Both the position numbers and the translations under genes were made by a program. The notes beneath the pieces are model-generated. The model was not told the DNA's origin. It did no database searches and saw nothing but the letters and a program-made list of their open reading frames with translations. Below, piece after piece: positions 9,553 through 19,896 of a DNA stretch of 64,000 nt. Each line of letters opens with the position of its first letter. The first letter of the stretch is position 1. This DNA is from Tubiluchus corallicola (Eukaryota > Priapulida > Priapulimorpha > Priapulimorphida > Tubiluchidae). The stretch spans positions 106,452 to 170,451 of the forward strand of contig JAQGDQ010002388.1 of the NCBI GenBank assembly GCA_030141605.1. Direction: 5' to 3'.

Positions 9553-9684
9553 ATGCGAGATCTTGTTCTTATTACAGGCGCATCAAAAAGGATTGGACGT
9601 GTGATTGCTTTATATCTTGCGTGCTGTAATTATGATGCTACCCTTCATTATTTTCTTTTTTCTTTCTTTCTTAAAAAGGCTTGA
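9553..9684 (+). pseudogene. Remnant of a short-chain dehydrogenase (pteridine reductase/FolM-like)
   Basis: A 43-codon frame reads MRDLVLITGASKRIGRVIALYLA and then NYDATLHY. This is the N-terminal Rossmann beta1-turn-alpha1 of SDR enzymes, with the TGxxxxIG motif intact (TGASKRIG). The frame then runs into a Phe-rich stretch and stops at 9682, only 8 bp before the next gene. About 200 residues of a normal SDR are missing. The RIG plus LHY pattern resembles pteridine reductase/FolM-type SDRs. Most likely a deletion removed the 3' part of the gene. Confidence 0.75.
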
Positions 9685-9689
9685 ATTTG

Positions 9690-11531
9690 ATGGCTCAACA
9701 ACATGACTTTCTAAAGAACACGCATAGCGAGAATATTTTTGACACGAATTATCTTTATGCGCGTTATCCGGCTTCTTTTATTGTCAAGCGATTAATAAAA
9801 GAGAATTTTTATCCGAATTTACGGAGATATTTTTTAGCGTTACTGTGCATGGTTTTTGTTGCGGCGGCGACGGCGCTAAGCGCTTGGATTATGAAAGATG
9901 TTGTCAATGAGGTTTTTATCAACCGTAATGAGCAAATGCTTATTTACATTTCTATATTTATTTTAGTGATTTATGTTGTAAAGGGGTTTTCCATTTATGG
10001 CCAGGCTGTGATGCTGGGATACATTGGTAATGATATTATTGCGTCGATGAGAAAACGTCTTTATAAGCACCTTCTACGTCAAGATATTGCGTTTTTCTCA
10101 GAATATGCTTCCGGTAATATCATTGGCCGTTTTGCTCAGGACATTATTATGCTGCGTGGAACCTTTACGATTCTTATCGTGAATGTTGGCCGAGATGTTT
10201 TATCAGCTATCGGTCTTATTACCGTTATGGTTATTCAGGATCCTTTTTTAGCTTTTATTGCTTTAATTTTCATGCCGCTTATTCTTTTAGGGGTTCGAAA
10301 AATTTTAAAGAGAATCAAGAATCTTCTTAATACAAGCGCTTCTATTGAGGTTGGTTTGATTTCCTTATTGCAGGAGACTACACTTGGAATTCAAACGATA
10401 AAATCTTATAATATGGAATCTCTTTTAACTCAAAAAATGTCTTATACGATTAATGAGGCTCGGGATCGTATTAATAAAATCACGGTATTGAGTGAGACGA
10501 CAAGCCCTTTAATGGAGACAATTGGTGGTTTCGCGATTGCCGGTGTTGTTCTTTATGGAGGTTTAACGGTTATTTCCGGTCAGAATGATCCCGGCACTTT
10601 ATTTTCTTTTATAACAGCGCTTATCATGGCGTATGATCCTTTGAAACGCCTGAGTAAATTCCGTGTTAACGCGGAGATGGGTTTGATGGCCACTCGACGT
10701 TTATTTGCTATTCTTGACTATGAACCCATTCAGAAGGATTCTCCTGATGCATATGATTTAGAGGTTTCCAAGGGAGAGATTGCCTTACAGAATGTTTCTT
10801 TTGCTTATGAGAAGAATAAATCGGCGCCTGTTTTAAAAAACTTTTCCCTGACGATTCCGGCGGGCAAGGTGACAGCTCTTGTCGGCCCGTCTGGAGGTGG
10901 AAAGTCGACGGTCTTCAGTTTAATTGAGCGTTTTTATGATTGTGAGAAAGGTCAAGTTCTTATTGATGGTCATGATACGATGAAAACGACGTTACATTCT
11001 TTGCGCGCGCATATTTCTTTTGTCAGCCAGAATACATTTTTATTTCAGGGAAGTGTTCTTGAAAACATTCTTTATGGTTTTCCTGAAGCGACAGAGGAGG
11101 AGGCACAGCAGGCGGCTAAGGATGCTTTTGCGCATGATTTTATTATGCAGATGCCCAATGGCTATAAAACGGTTATCGAGGAGATGGGCAATGATCTTTC
11201 CGGCGGCCAAAAGCAGCGTTTATCGATTGCCAGGGCGATTTTAAAGAATGCGCCTATATTGCTTTTGGATGAGGCGACTTCTGCGTTGGATACAGAGACA
11301 GAGAATAAAATTCAGCAAGCGCTTCATCGGCTTCAGAAAGGAAAAACGACGCTTGTTATTGCGCATCGTCTTTCCACAATTATCAACGCGGATATTATTC
11401 ATGTTATCAACCAGGGGAAAATTTCTGAATCGGGCACACACCAACAATTGCTTGACAGGAGAGGATTTTACGCACATCTTTACAATCTCCAGTTTGCGAA
11501 GCAATCATCGCCGGAAGACTCTTTATGTTAA
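9690..11531 (+). CDS. MsbA-like ABC exporter (fused permease and ATPase)
   Basis: A half-transporter of about 613 aa acting as a homodimer in the inner membrane. The six-helix ABC_membrane domain covers residues about 40-330. The ATPase has Walker A GPSGGGKST near residue 400, Q-loop FVSQNTFLFQGS, signature LSGGQKQR near residue 505, Walker B ILLLDEATSALD and switch AHRLSTI. MsbA-type lipid A flippases are the closest role for an essential-looking single copy, but drug or lipid export cannot be excluded. ATG 9690 is chosen over the TTG at 9681, which overlaps the upstream remnant. Confidence 0.88.
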   Translation: MAQQHDFLKNTHSENIFDTNYLYARYPASFIVKRLIKENFYPNLRRYFLALLCMVFVAAATALSAWIMKDVVNEVFINRNEQMLIYISIFILVIYVVKGFSIYGQAVMLGYIGNDIIASMRKRLYKHLLRQDIAFFSEYASGNIIGRFAQDIIMLRGTFTILIVNVGRDVLSAIGLITVMVIQDPFLAFIALIFMPLILLGVRKILKRIKNLLNTSASIEVGLISLLQETTLGIQTIKSYNMESLLTQKMSYTINEARDRINKITVLSETTSPLMETIGGFAIAGVVLYGGLTVISGQNDPGTLFSFITALIMAYDPLKRLSKFRVNAEMGLMATRRLFAILDYEPIQKDSPDAYDLEVSKGEIALQNVSFAYEKNKSAPVLKNFSLTIPAGKVTALVGPSGGGKSTVFSLIERFYDCEKGQVLIDGHDTMKTTLHSLRAHISFVSQNTFLFQGSVLENILYGFPEATEEEAQQAAKDAFAHDFIMQMPNGYKTVIEEMGNDLSGGQKQRLSIARAILKNAPILLLDEATSALDTETENKIQQALHRLQKGKTTLVIAHRLSTIINADIIHVINQGKISESGTHQQLLDRRGFYAHLYNLQFAKQSSPEDSLC

Positions 11532-11544
11532 AGGCTAATATTTT

Positions 11545-11577
11545 CAACTCTTTCATATAAAAGAGTTGTTAATTTTT
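11545..11577 (+). terminator. Rho-independent terminator after the ABC exporter
   Basis: An 8-bp stem (CAACTCTT at 11545-11552 pairing with AAGAGTTG at 11561-11568) with an 8-nt loop is followed by TTAATTTTT. A second AGGGTTT/AAACCCT hairpin lies just downstream (11585-11608). It ends the transcript 14 bp after the ABC gene. Confidence 0.75.
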
Positions 11578-11700
11578 ATAATTAAGGGTTTTTATTTTTA
11601 TAAACCCTGTTTATAGTTAAGACAGGCAAAATAAACAGTTATCCTTGCTGTAGAAGTTACGGCTATGGGCTATCCTGTTAGAGAATCGGAGCATTTCGCT

Positions 11701-13179
11701 ATGAAAATTAATTTTTCTTCTTTTTCCTTACCTCAATCTGGTGTTCTTGTTTTGTTATCAACGAAAGAAGAGCTTTTATTACCTTATGGGCGTGAAATTG
11801 ATCAGAATCATAAAGGTGTTTTACATAAGGCTTTGGATGCTTTGGACTTTCAAGGGGGGTATAAGAAGGTCGCCGATATCGCGGCGCCTTTTTCTTCGGT
11901 GAAGCGTGTTTTGGTTGTTGGTCTTGGTTCTCATAAAGAGCTTAATTCTTTAAAGATTCAGAAAATTGGTGCTTTTTTATGGTCTCTTTTATGTAAAGAG
12001 AAAGATGTGACAGTGATAGCGGATTCTGCTGCTCTTAACGAGGATATTTTCGCGGCTCATTTAGCGTATGGTTTTATGCTGAGGAGCTGGGCGTTTAACA
12101 AATATAAGACTTCTAAGGGCGATTCGTCTTCCTCTCTTTCTTCTGCAACCTTTTCCTGTTGCTGCTCGGACGCGGCTGCGTCTTTATTTTCTCGTTACGA
12201 ATCGGTTTGTGAGGGCGTTTTTCTGAGTCGTTATCTTGTAAGTGAGCCAGGGAATGCCGTATATCCGAAGATCTTTACGGAAGAGGTTGAAAAGCTTCGC
12301 GCTCAGGGTTTATCCGTTGATATTTTAGACAGCAACGATTTATCAAGAATTGGTGCTCATTTGTTGCTTTCTGTTGGTCAGGGGAGTTCTCATCCTCCTT
12401 ATCTTGCTGTTATGCGTTGGAATGGCGCTTCTGTTGATGAGCCTCCTATTGCGTTTGTAGGGAAAGGGCTTACTTTTGACAGCGGTGGTATTTGCCTTAA
12501 GCCTCGTATTGGGATGGGTGATATGAAGTTTGACATGGCAGGCGCTGCGGTTGTTACAGGCTTGATGAAAAGCTTAGCCAGCCGCAAAGCTGCTGTCAAT
12601 GCGGTTGCTATTGTTGCGTTAGCAGAAAATATGCCTTCCGGTCATGCGTCTCGCCCTGGGGATGTTGTTCATAGTCTTTCTGGTAAAACTGTAGAGATTG
12701 ATAACACGGATGCGGAAGGGCGTCTTGTTTTAGCGGATGCTCTTTGTTATCTTCAAAAAGAGTTCAACCCAAAGCTTATTATTGACTTGGCGACATTAAC
12801 GGGTGCTGTTATTGTTGCGCTAGGCTCTAAGAGAGCGGGATTATTTTCAACGGATGATACTCTTGCAGATCATCTTTTACAGGCGGGTAATGATGTAGGT
12901 GAGCCACTCTGGCGCCTTCCTGTCAGTGAGGAATATGACTGTGATATCCATTCTGATATTGCTGATATTAAAAATACAGGAAAGCCGCATGGTGAGGCAG
13001 GAAGTATTGCAGCGGCTGTTTTCTTGAAGCAATTTATTGATGATGTGCCTTGGGCACATATTGATATTGCCGGCACGACCTGGTCTCGCAAGGGAACTGA
13101 TTTTTCTGAAAAGGGAGCAACTGCTTTTGGCGTTCGTCTTCTTGATCACTATGTTGAAAAATATTGTGAATCGCGTTAG
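11701..13179 (+). CDS. pepA: Leucyl aminopeptidase PepA (M17)
   Basis: Cytosolic metallo-aminopeptidase with two divalent metals. The catalytic region shows GKGLTFDSGGICLKP near residue 256, FDMAGAA near residue 278, the signature NTDAEGRLVLADAL near residue 335 and LATLTGA near residue 365. At 492 aa it has the normal length. Translation most likely starts at ATG 11701, preceded by CGGAGC; an upstream ATG at 11665 gives an atypical N-terminus. holC follows 47 bp downstream, a common alphaproteobacterial pair. Confidence 0.94.
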   Translation: MKINFSSFSLPQSGVLVLLSTKEELLLPYGREIDQNHKGVLHKALDALDFQGGYKKVADIAAPFSSVKRVLVVGLGSHKELNSLKIQKIGAFLWSLLCKEKDVTVIADSAALNEDIFAAHLAYGFMLRSWAFNKYKTSKGDSSSSLSSATFSCCCSDAAASLFSRYESVCEGVFLSRYLVSEPGNAVYPKIFTEEVEKLRAQGLSVDILDSNDLSRIGAHLLLSVGQGSSHPPYLAVMRWNGASVDEPPIAFVGKGLTFDSGGICLKPRIGMGDMKFDMAGAAVVTGLMKSLASRKAAVNAVAIVALAENMPSGHASRPGDVVHSLSGKTVEIDNTDAEGRLVLADALCYLQKEFNPKLIIDLATLTGAVIVALGSKRAGLFSTDDTLADHLLQAGNDVGEPLWRLPVSEEYDCDIHSDIADIKNTGKPHGEAGSIAAAVFLKQFIDDVPWAHIDIAGTTWSRKGTDFSEKGATAFGVRLLDHYVEKYCESR

Positions 13180-13226
13180 GAGTAGAAGGTAATTCTGTTC
13201 ATGGCTCTAAAAGGTGTAAAGGTATA

Positions 13227-13712
13227 ATGGCGGAGGCGAACTTTTACGAACTGGAGTATTTTCCTGTTGAGAAAGCCCTTTTCATGCTTGTTAAAAAAAC
13301 ATGGTCAATTCGGAAAAGGGCTGTTATTGTTTCGCCTATTGCCCAACGTATTGATTTTTTAAATACATTCTTGTGGACGTGTGAGCCGGATAGTTTTATT
13401 CCTCATAGTGCTACTCGGGATGAGTATATAAAAGAGCATTCTTTTTGGTTGACCACCCAGGAGGAAAATCCGAATTTTGCGGACTTTTTATTTCTTATTG
13501 ATGGAGCTCATGTGGCGGATTTTTCTTTATGGGAGCGAAGTTTCTGTTTATTTGATAGTGGAGATTTGTCTCTTCTTTCGATAGCGCGAGAGCAATGGAA
13601 ACAGGGTCGTTCTCAAAATGTTTCTCTGTTATATTGGAAGAAGGATTCCCGTAATCGATGGGTGAAAAAACAGAGTTACCAACCGCCGTCTGACAGTAGC
13701 TCTAATTCATGA
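13227..13712 (+). CDS. holC: DNA polymerase III chi subunit HolC
   Basis: Part of the clamp loader; chi links the loader to SSB. The 161-aa protein shows the family's N-terminal FYELEYFPVEKALFMLVKK, then RAVIVSPIAQRIDFLNTFLWT near residue 35, FIPHS near residue 63 and the C-terminal LSIAREQWKQGRSQNVSLLYWKKD. Divergent but recognisable. It lies between pepA and parE. Confidence 0.85.
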   Translation: MAEANFYELEYFPVEKALFMLVKKTWSIRKRAVIVSPIAQRIDFLNTFLWTCEPDSFIPHSATRDEYIKEHSFWLTTQEENPNFADFLFLIDGAHVADFSLWERSFCLFDSGDLSLLSIAREQWKQGRSQNVSLLYWKKDSRNRWVKKQSYQPPSDSSSNS

Positions 13713-13743
13713 ATTTATTGTATGAGTAATTTATTGTATGAGT
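13712..13743 (+). repeat. 16-bp perfect tandem duplication at the parE start
   Basis: The unit AATTTATTGTATGAGT occurs at 13712-13727 and again, without change, at 13728-13743. Each copy carries an ATG. The first, at 13722, opens a 7-codon frame reading MSNLLYE that stops at 13743-13745. The second, at 13738, is the parE start (MSNLFDN). The duplication has copied the initiation region itself. Confidence 0.9.
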
Positions 13744-15780
13744 AATCTTTTTGACAATTTGCCTTCAGATAAAAAAAAGCCCCCTTCTCTTTTTTCGAAC
13801 GAAAAGAAGAAGGGCGCTAAGAGTGTTGAGGATCGTGCGAATGGTTATACAGCGAGCGATATTCAAATTCTGGAAGGTCTGGAACCTGTTCGGCATCGCC
13901 CTGGCATGTATATTGGGGGAACGGATATTCAAGCTTTACATCATCTTGTTGCGGAAATTCTTGATAATGCCATGGATGAAGTTGTTTCTGGCTATGCGAG
14001 TCGTATTGATGTTGAGATTTTAGAGGATGGTAGTATTTTAATTCAGGATAATGGTCGGGGTATTCCTGTGGATCCTCATCCTAAGTTTCCTGATAAGTCT
14101 GCCTTGGAAATTATTCTTACAACTTTGCATGCGGGCGGTAAGTTTGATAATAAGAGTTATGCGATGTCAGGAGGCCTTCATGGTGTTGGTGCTTCTGTTG
14201 TAAATGCTCTTTCTTCTCGTTTTTTTGTGGAGGTTGCTCGAGAGCAGACTCTTTGGCAGCAGGAATATAAGCGTGGAGAGCCTCTTGCGCCTTTGAAAAA
14301 CTGTGGCACTATTCGCAATCGTCGTGGAACCAAGATTATTTTCTTTCCTGATTCGGAAATTTTTGGCTCTAATGTCTGTTTTGATCCGCAGCGTATTTTT
14401 GAGATGGCGCGTTCTCGAGCGTATTTGTTCAAGGGCGTGAAAATTCATTGGGATTGTTCTTCTTTTGCAAGTGAGGAGTCTTCTTTCCCTTTAAAGGAAA
14501 TTTTATATTTTCCCAAAGGGCTAGAAGACTGTCTGATGCATCATATTAATGGTCGTCCGATTATTGGAGGTCGATCATTTTGTGGTTCTGTTGTATTGCC
14601 CAATAGCGAAGGGCGTGTGGAATGGGCGATTGCCTGGCTTGAGAGTGAGGAGCCTCTTTTGCAGAGCTATTGCAATACGATCCCGACAGTTTTTGGCGGT
14701 ACCCATGAGACGGGATTACGCAATGTGCTGCAGAAAGGGATTCGTGCCTATGGTGATTTAATAAAGAATCGCCATGCGGCTAAGATCACGGCGGAAGATA
14801 TGTTATCGGGCGCTTACGCTTTTTTATCTTTATTCATTCACGATCCTTTATTTCAGGGTCAGACAAAGGAGCGTCTTTCCACGCCCTTTGCGTCCCGATT
14901 AGTTGAGAATGCGTTACGGGATCATTTTGATCATTGGTTGACTCATGCGCCGGAGTCGACGAATAGTTTGTTTGATTTTGTTTTAACAAAGGCGGAGGCC
15001 CGTTTGCGCCGCCGGCAGGAAAAACAGACTTCTCGCCAATCTGCGACGCGCCGTTTACGCCTTCCTGGAAAGCTGACGGATTGTTCTCGTACTCTTGCCA
15101 GTGGAACGGAGATTTTTCTTGTAGAGGGAGATTCTGCTGGAGGATCTGCCAAGCAGGCGCGCGATCGTAAAACTCAGGCGATTCTTCCTTTGCGGGGTAA
15201 AATTTTGAATGTTGCCAGCGCGTCTGAAGAAAAGATTATGCAAAACAATGAGATCCGTGATCTTATAGAAGCGTTGGGATGTGGAACAAAGGCTAGCTAC
15301 ACACATTCTCAGCTTCGTTATGAGCGTGTGATTATCATGACGGACGCGGATGTTGACGGTGCGCATATTGCGTCTTTGCTTATGACATTTTTCTTCCAGC
15401 ATATGCCCGAGCTAGTTCAGAGAGGAGCGTTATATTTAGCGATGCCTCCTCTTTATCGCTTAAGTTATGGCAGCATGGTTTTTTATGCACGGGATGATGC
15501 GCATCGGGATGAGCTTTTAAGAACTGTTTTTACGAAAAAGAAAGCGATTGATATTAGTCGTTTTAAGGGGCTTGGAGAGATGCCTCCCGCGCAGTTGCGA
15601 GACACGACGATGTCTCCTGAGAATCGGACATTACTGCGTGTTTATCTTCCTCCTCAGAGTGATGAGTATAAATTTAAGGATGTTGCGCAGCTTGTTGAAA
15701 CTTTGATGGGGAAAAAGCCGGAGAAACGTTTTAACTGGATACAGGAAAATGCGTCTTTTGCAAAAAATATTGATATTTGA
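13738..15780 (+). CDS. parE: DNA topoisomerase IV subunit B ParE
   Basis: ATPase half of topoisomerase IV, which decatenates daughter chromosomes. GHKL ATPase motifs are seen as EILDNAMDE near residue 75, DNGRGIPVD near residue 105 and GGLHGVGASVVNAL near residue 143. The TOPRIM domain has EGDSAGGSAKQARDR near residue 460 and TDADVDGAHI near residue 536. The C-terminus has RFKGLGEMPPAQLRDTTM. RPGMYIGGTD and the 680-aa length fit alphaproteobacterial ParE rather than GyrB, which is about 800 aa. The start lies in a tandem duplication. Confidence 0.92.
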   Translation: MSNLFDNLPSDKKKPPSLFSNEKKKGAKSVEDRANGYTASDIQILEGLEPVRHRPGMYIGGTDIQALHHLVAEILDNAMDEVVSGYASRIDVEILEDGSILIQDNGRGIPVDPHPKFPDKSALEIILTTLHAGGKFDNKSYAMSGGLHGVGASVVNALSSRFFVEVAREQTLWQQEYKRGEPLAPLKNCGTIRNRRGTKIIFFPDSEIFGSNVCFDPQRIFEMARSRAYLFKGVKIHWDCSSFASEESSFPLKEILYFPKGLEDCLMHHINGRPIIGGRSFCGSVVLPNSEGRVEWAIAWLESEEPLLQSYCNTIPTVFGGTHETGLRNVLQKGIRAYGDLIKNRHAAKITAEDMLSGAYAFLSLFIHDPLFQGQTKERLSTPFASRLVENALRDHFDHWLTHAPESTNSLFDFVLTKAEARLRRRQEKQTSRQSATRRLRLPGKLTDCSRTLASGTEIFLVEGDSAGGSAKQARDRKTQAILPLRGKILNVASASEEKIMQNNEIRDLIEALGCGTKASYTHSQLRYERVIIMTDADVDGAHIASLLMTFFFQHMPELVQRGALYLAMPPLYRLSYGSMVFYARDDAHRDELLRTVFTKKKAIDISRFKGLGEMPPAQLRDTTMSPENRTLLRVYLPPQSDEYKFKDVAQLVETLMGKKPEKRFNWIQENASFAKNIDI

Positions 15781-15842
15781 TATTTTGTAAATATGCACAA
15801 CAATATTGCACTCATTTGAAAGAAAGAGTAAACTATTTTCCA

Positions 15843-15882
15843 CTTTACCGATAAAAAAAATTGTATTGAAATTCCGGTAAAG
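15843..15882 (+). promoter_or_regulatory. Inverted repeat upstream of ilvB
   Basis: CTTTACCG at 15843-15850 is complementary to CGGTAAAG at 15875-15882, with a 24-nt AT-rich spacer. It sits in the 174-bp gap between parE and ilvB. It could be a weak terminator for parE or an operator or leader hairpin for ilvB. No Ile/Val/Leu-rich leader peptide is visible, so classical attenuation is not supported. Confidence 0.35.
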
Positions 15883-15954
15883 AGAATATGATAATAAGGT
15901 GATTTCTTTTGCCTTAAGTGATGGGGTGCTAAGAATGGAGATAAGGAAAAAAAT

Positions 15955-17739
15955 ATGATACAGCCGGAGCACGATTATCAGACTAGTTATACGGGTGCTG
16001 AGATTTTATTGAAAGCCTTGGAAGATCAAGGTGTCAATGTTGTTTTTGGTTATCCTGGAGGTGTTCTTCTCTCTCTTTATGATACGTTTTACAAGCAGGA
16101 TCGTATTAGGCATATTCTTCCACGTGCTGAGGCTGGTGCTGTTCATGCTGCTGAGGGGTATGCACGCTCTACAGGTAAGGTTGGTGTCGCTATTGCCACG
16201 TCGGGTCCTGGTGCGACCAATACAATTACAGGGATTACCGATGCGATGATGGATAGTATTCCTCTTGTTTGCATTACAGGCCAGGTTCCTTTAAGTATGA
16301 TTGGCAATGACGCTTTTCAGGAAGCGGATACGACGGGAATCACGCGTTCTTGTACAAAACATAATTATCTTATTCGTGATATTAATGATCTTTCCCGTTG
16401 TATTCACGAGGCCTTTTATATCGCGAAGAATGGGCGCCCTGGTCCTGTTGTGATTGATCTTCCTAAGGATATCACCACGGCAGTAGGATATTATACGGGC
16501 CCTGACAAGATTTGGCATAAAAGTTATCGCCCAAAAACACGTCCTCATCGTATAGAGATTGAAAAAGCGATTCATATGATCGAGGCTGCCAGAAAGCCTG
16601 TGATTTACGCTGGTGGTGGTATTATCAACTCGGGTCAGGCTGCGGCGGAATCTTTTGCTCATTTTGTTGATATGACAAATATTCCTTGTACGTTAACGCT
16701 TATGGGTTTGGGGGCTTTACCCTCTTCTCATCCTAATTTTCTTGGGATGCTTGGGATGCATGGCACGTACGAGTCCAACATGGCGATGTACAACAGTGAT
16801 TTAATGATTTGTATTGGTGCTCGTTTTGATGATAGAGTTACAGGGAATCTTGATGGGTTTTCGCCTTATTCGAAGAAGATTCATATTGATATTGATGGCT
16901 CGTCTATCAATAAGAATGTAATGGTTGATTTGGCGATTATTGGGGATGCTGGTTTTACTTTAAAGATGTTGTTGGACGGTTTAAAGCAGCATCAGAATAT
17001 GTATTCTCTTCCTGATCTCAAGCCATGGTGGGAGGAAATCAATCAATGGCGTTCTGTGAATTGTTTGAAAGTTCCAGAAAGTCGTGAGGTTTGCAAGCCG
17101 CAGTATGTTTTAAAAACGCTTGATTCGATCGTGTCTGATTTTTCTCCTATTATTGCGACTGATGTTGGTCAGCATCAGATGTGGAGTGCGCAATATCTTA
17201 GCTTCAAGACGATTCGCCATTGGCTGACGTCTGGAGGGCTTGGAACGATGGGCTATGGTATTCCCGCGGCGATTGGTGCGCAGGTTGCTCACCCTGACAA
17301 GCTTGTTGTTGCAATTTCCGGTGATGGTTCTTTTCAGATGAATATTCAGGAACTTGGGACGATTCAGGCGTATGAACTTCCGGTTAAGATTGTGATTTTG
17401 AACAATGGTTGTTTAGGGATGGTTCGGCAGTGGCAGGAGCTTTTTTTCCAAGAACATTATTCAGAGAGTCTTTTTACGAAGAGACCCGATTTTATTACGC
17501 TTGCGCGTGCGTATGATATTACGGCATCTCGTGTGACTGATCCGAAGGATTTGGAAGGGGCGTTAAGAGAGATGATAGAGACCAAAGGACCTTATCTTCT
17601 GGATGTTCAGACTGATCCTTTTGAGAATGTTTTTCCGATGATCCCTGCTGGTGCGGCTCATGATGAGATTTATCTCAGGAAGGAGGATTTCGGAGAGAAA
17701 CCTGACGTTAATCGTAAGAATGGAGGGAGCTTGGCGTAA
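15955..17739 (+). CDS. ilvB: Acetolactate synthase large subunit IlvB
   Basis: ThDP enzyme making 2-acetolactate or 2-aceto-2-hydroxybutyrate, the first common step of valine/leucine/isoleucine synthesis. The N-terminal domain has VFGYPGG near residue 34 and the activating Glu in PRAEAGAVHAAEGYAR near residue 61. A central FAD-binding domain follows, and the ThDP-Mg site is GDGSFQMNIQELGT...NNGCLGMVRQWQ (residues about 455-495). At 594 aa it is full length. It is followed by ilvH (23 bp) and ilvC, forming an operon. Confidence 0.95.
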   Translation: MIQPEHDYQTSYTGAEILLKALEDQGVNVVFGYPGGVLLSLYDTFYKQDRIRHILPRAEAGAVHAAEGYARSTGKVGVAIATSGPGATNTITGITDAMMDSIPLVCITGQVPLSMIGNDAFQEADTTGITRSCTKHNYLIRDINDLSRCIHEAFYIAKNGRPGPVVIDLPKDITTAVGYYTGPDKIWHKSYRPKTRPHRIEIEKAIHMIEAARKPVIYAGGGIINSGQAAAESFAHFVDMTNIPCTLTLMGLGALPSSHPNFLGMLGMHGTYESNMAMYNSDLMICIGARFDDRVTGNLDGFSPYSKKIHIDIDGSSINKNVMVDLAIIGDAGFTLKMLLDGLKQHQNMYSLPDLKPWWEEINQWRSVNCLKVPESREVCKPQYVLKTLDSIVSDFSPIIATDVGQHQMWSAQYLSFKTIRHWLTSGGLGTMGYGIPAAIGAQVAHPDKLVVAISGDGSFQMNIQELGTIQAYELPVKIVILNNGCLGMVRQWQELFFQEHYSESLFTKRPDFITLARAYDITASRVTDPKDLEGALREMIETKGPYLLDVQTDPFENVFPMIPAGAAHDEIYLRKEDFGEKPDVNRKNGGSLA

Positions 17740-17762
17740 TGCTGTAGCGGGAGTGTTCACTG

Positions 17763-18278
17763 ATGAAAAATCATAATAAAGAAATTCAAAAGCGTACGAT
17801 TGCGATATTAGTTGAGAATGAGTCGGGAGTTTTGGCAAAAGTCATTGGACTTTTTTCGGGTCGTGGCTATAATATTGAGAGTTTAACTGTTGCTGAGACG
17901 GATCATGGGAAGTCTCTTTCTCGTATTACTGTGGTGACTTCTGGTACGAGTATGGTTTTAGAGCAGATTAAGGCGCAGCTTGCGCGTCTTGTTCCTGTTT
18001 ATCGTGTAACGGATTTAACGACAGAGGTTGACAGTGTTGAGCGTGAGCTTGCTTTAATCAAGGTTCGCGGACGTGGTGAGGAGCGTGTTGAAGCGTTGCG
18101 GATTGCGGATATTTTCAGGGCGCATGTTTTGGACAGTTCGGTTGAGTCGTTTGTTTTTGAGGTTGTTGGCAGTACAGAAAAGTTAAATGCTTTTATTGAT
18201 CTTATGAAGCCTCTTGGTCTGGTGGATATTTCTAGGACAGGTGTTGTTGCGATTGCAAGGGGTGCTGATGGGCTATAG
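17763..18278 (+). CDS. ilvH: Acetolactate synthase regulatory subunit IlvH
   Basis: Small subunit that activates IlvB and gives valine feedback inhibition. The N-terminal ACT domain is complete: RTIAILVENESGVLAKVIGLFSGRGYNIESLTV (residues about 11-44), including the valine-site region around the GLFSGRGYNIESL turn. The C-terminal ALS_ss_C domain follows. At 171 aa it is of normal size. It lies between ilvB and ilvC. Confidence 0.95.
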   Translation: MKNHNKEIQKRTIAILVENESGVLAKVIGLFSGRGYNIESLTVAETDHGKSLSRITVVTSGTSMVLEQIKAQLARLVPVYRVTDLTTEVDSVERELALIKVRGRGEERVEALRIADIFRAHVLDSSVESFVFEVVGSTEKLNAFIDLMKPLGLVDISRTGVVAIARGADGL

Positions 18279-18288
18279 AGTGTTATGA

Positions 18289-19359
<1,071 letters not shown>

Positions 19360-19401
19360 CGTTTTTGCAAGTAGCTTTAATCGTCTTGATAAAAGGGTTG
19401 A

Positions 19402-19886
19402 AAGAAATTCACAAAGCTGGTGGGACAAAGCATCTCTTCTTATCCTCTTATCTCAGTTATGATTCCAAGTTATAACCGGATTCTTTTGTTAATAATGTGA
19501 TAAAATATGTTGTTTGTCAGACATATATAAATTGGGAGCTGATTATTATTGACGACATCTCTTCTGATGGCGCGCTTAATCAGCTTCCTTTTGATTTTTT
19601 TAAGAAGTTTTATACGATCTGTTTATTTCCTATGCAGTTTAAGAAAAGGTTTTGTTTTTTTCAAAAAGCCTGGCTAATTTACCATCAGAGTAATATCTCT
19701 TTAGGCGATTGTGTTCCTAATTATGTTACAAATCATCTTATTCGCTTATATTATCGCCTGCGTAAGACGGTTTTTTCTTTTTTTTTACTTTCTATTCTCT
19801 CTTATGGCTATTGGCAGCGCAAAAAAATAAATAGAATACCGCCTTTTTTTCTAAGGGCGAGCGGCTCCACACTTTATGGAAAATAA
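19402..19886 (+). pseudogene. Decayed family 2 glycosyltransferase, related to the next gene
   Basis: From 19402 the frame reads KKFTKLVGQ... and then PLISVMIPSYNR, stopping at 19498. One frame over, from 19497, it continues CQTYINWELIIIDDISSD. These two blocks match, in order, the PLISVIMPSYNR and RQTYKNWELIIIDDVSSD of the intact glycosyltransferase beginning at 19897. The frame is thus broken between them. Beyond about 19570 the resemblance is lost; the remaining frame to 19886 is basic and hydrophobic and may be an altered C-terminal part. It is best read as a decayed tandem copy. Confidence 0.75.
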
Positions 19887-19896
19887 GAAGGTTATA

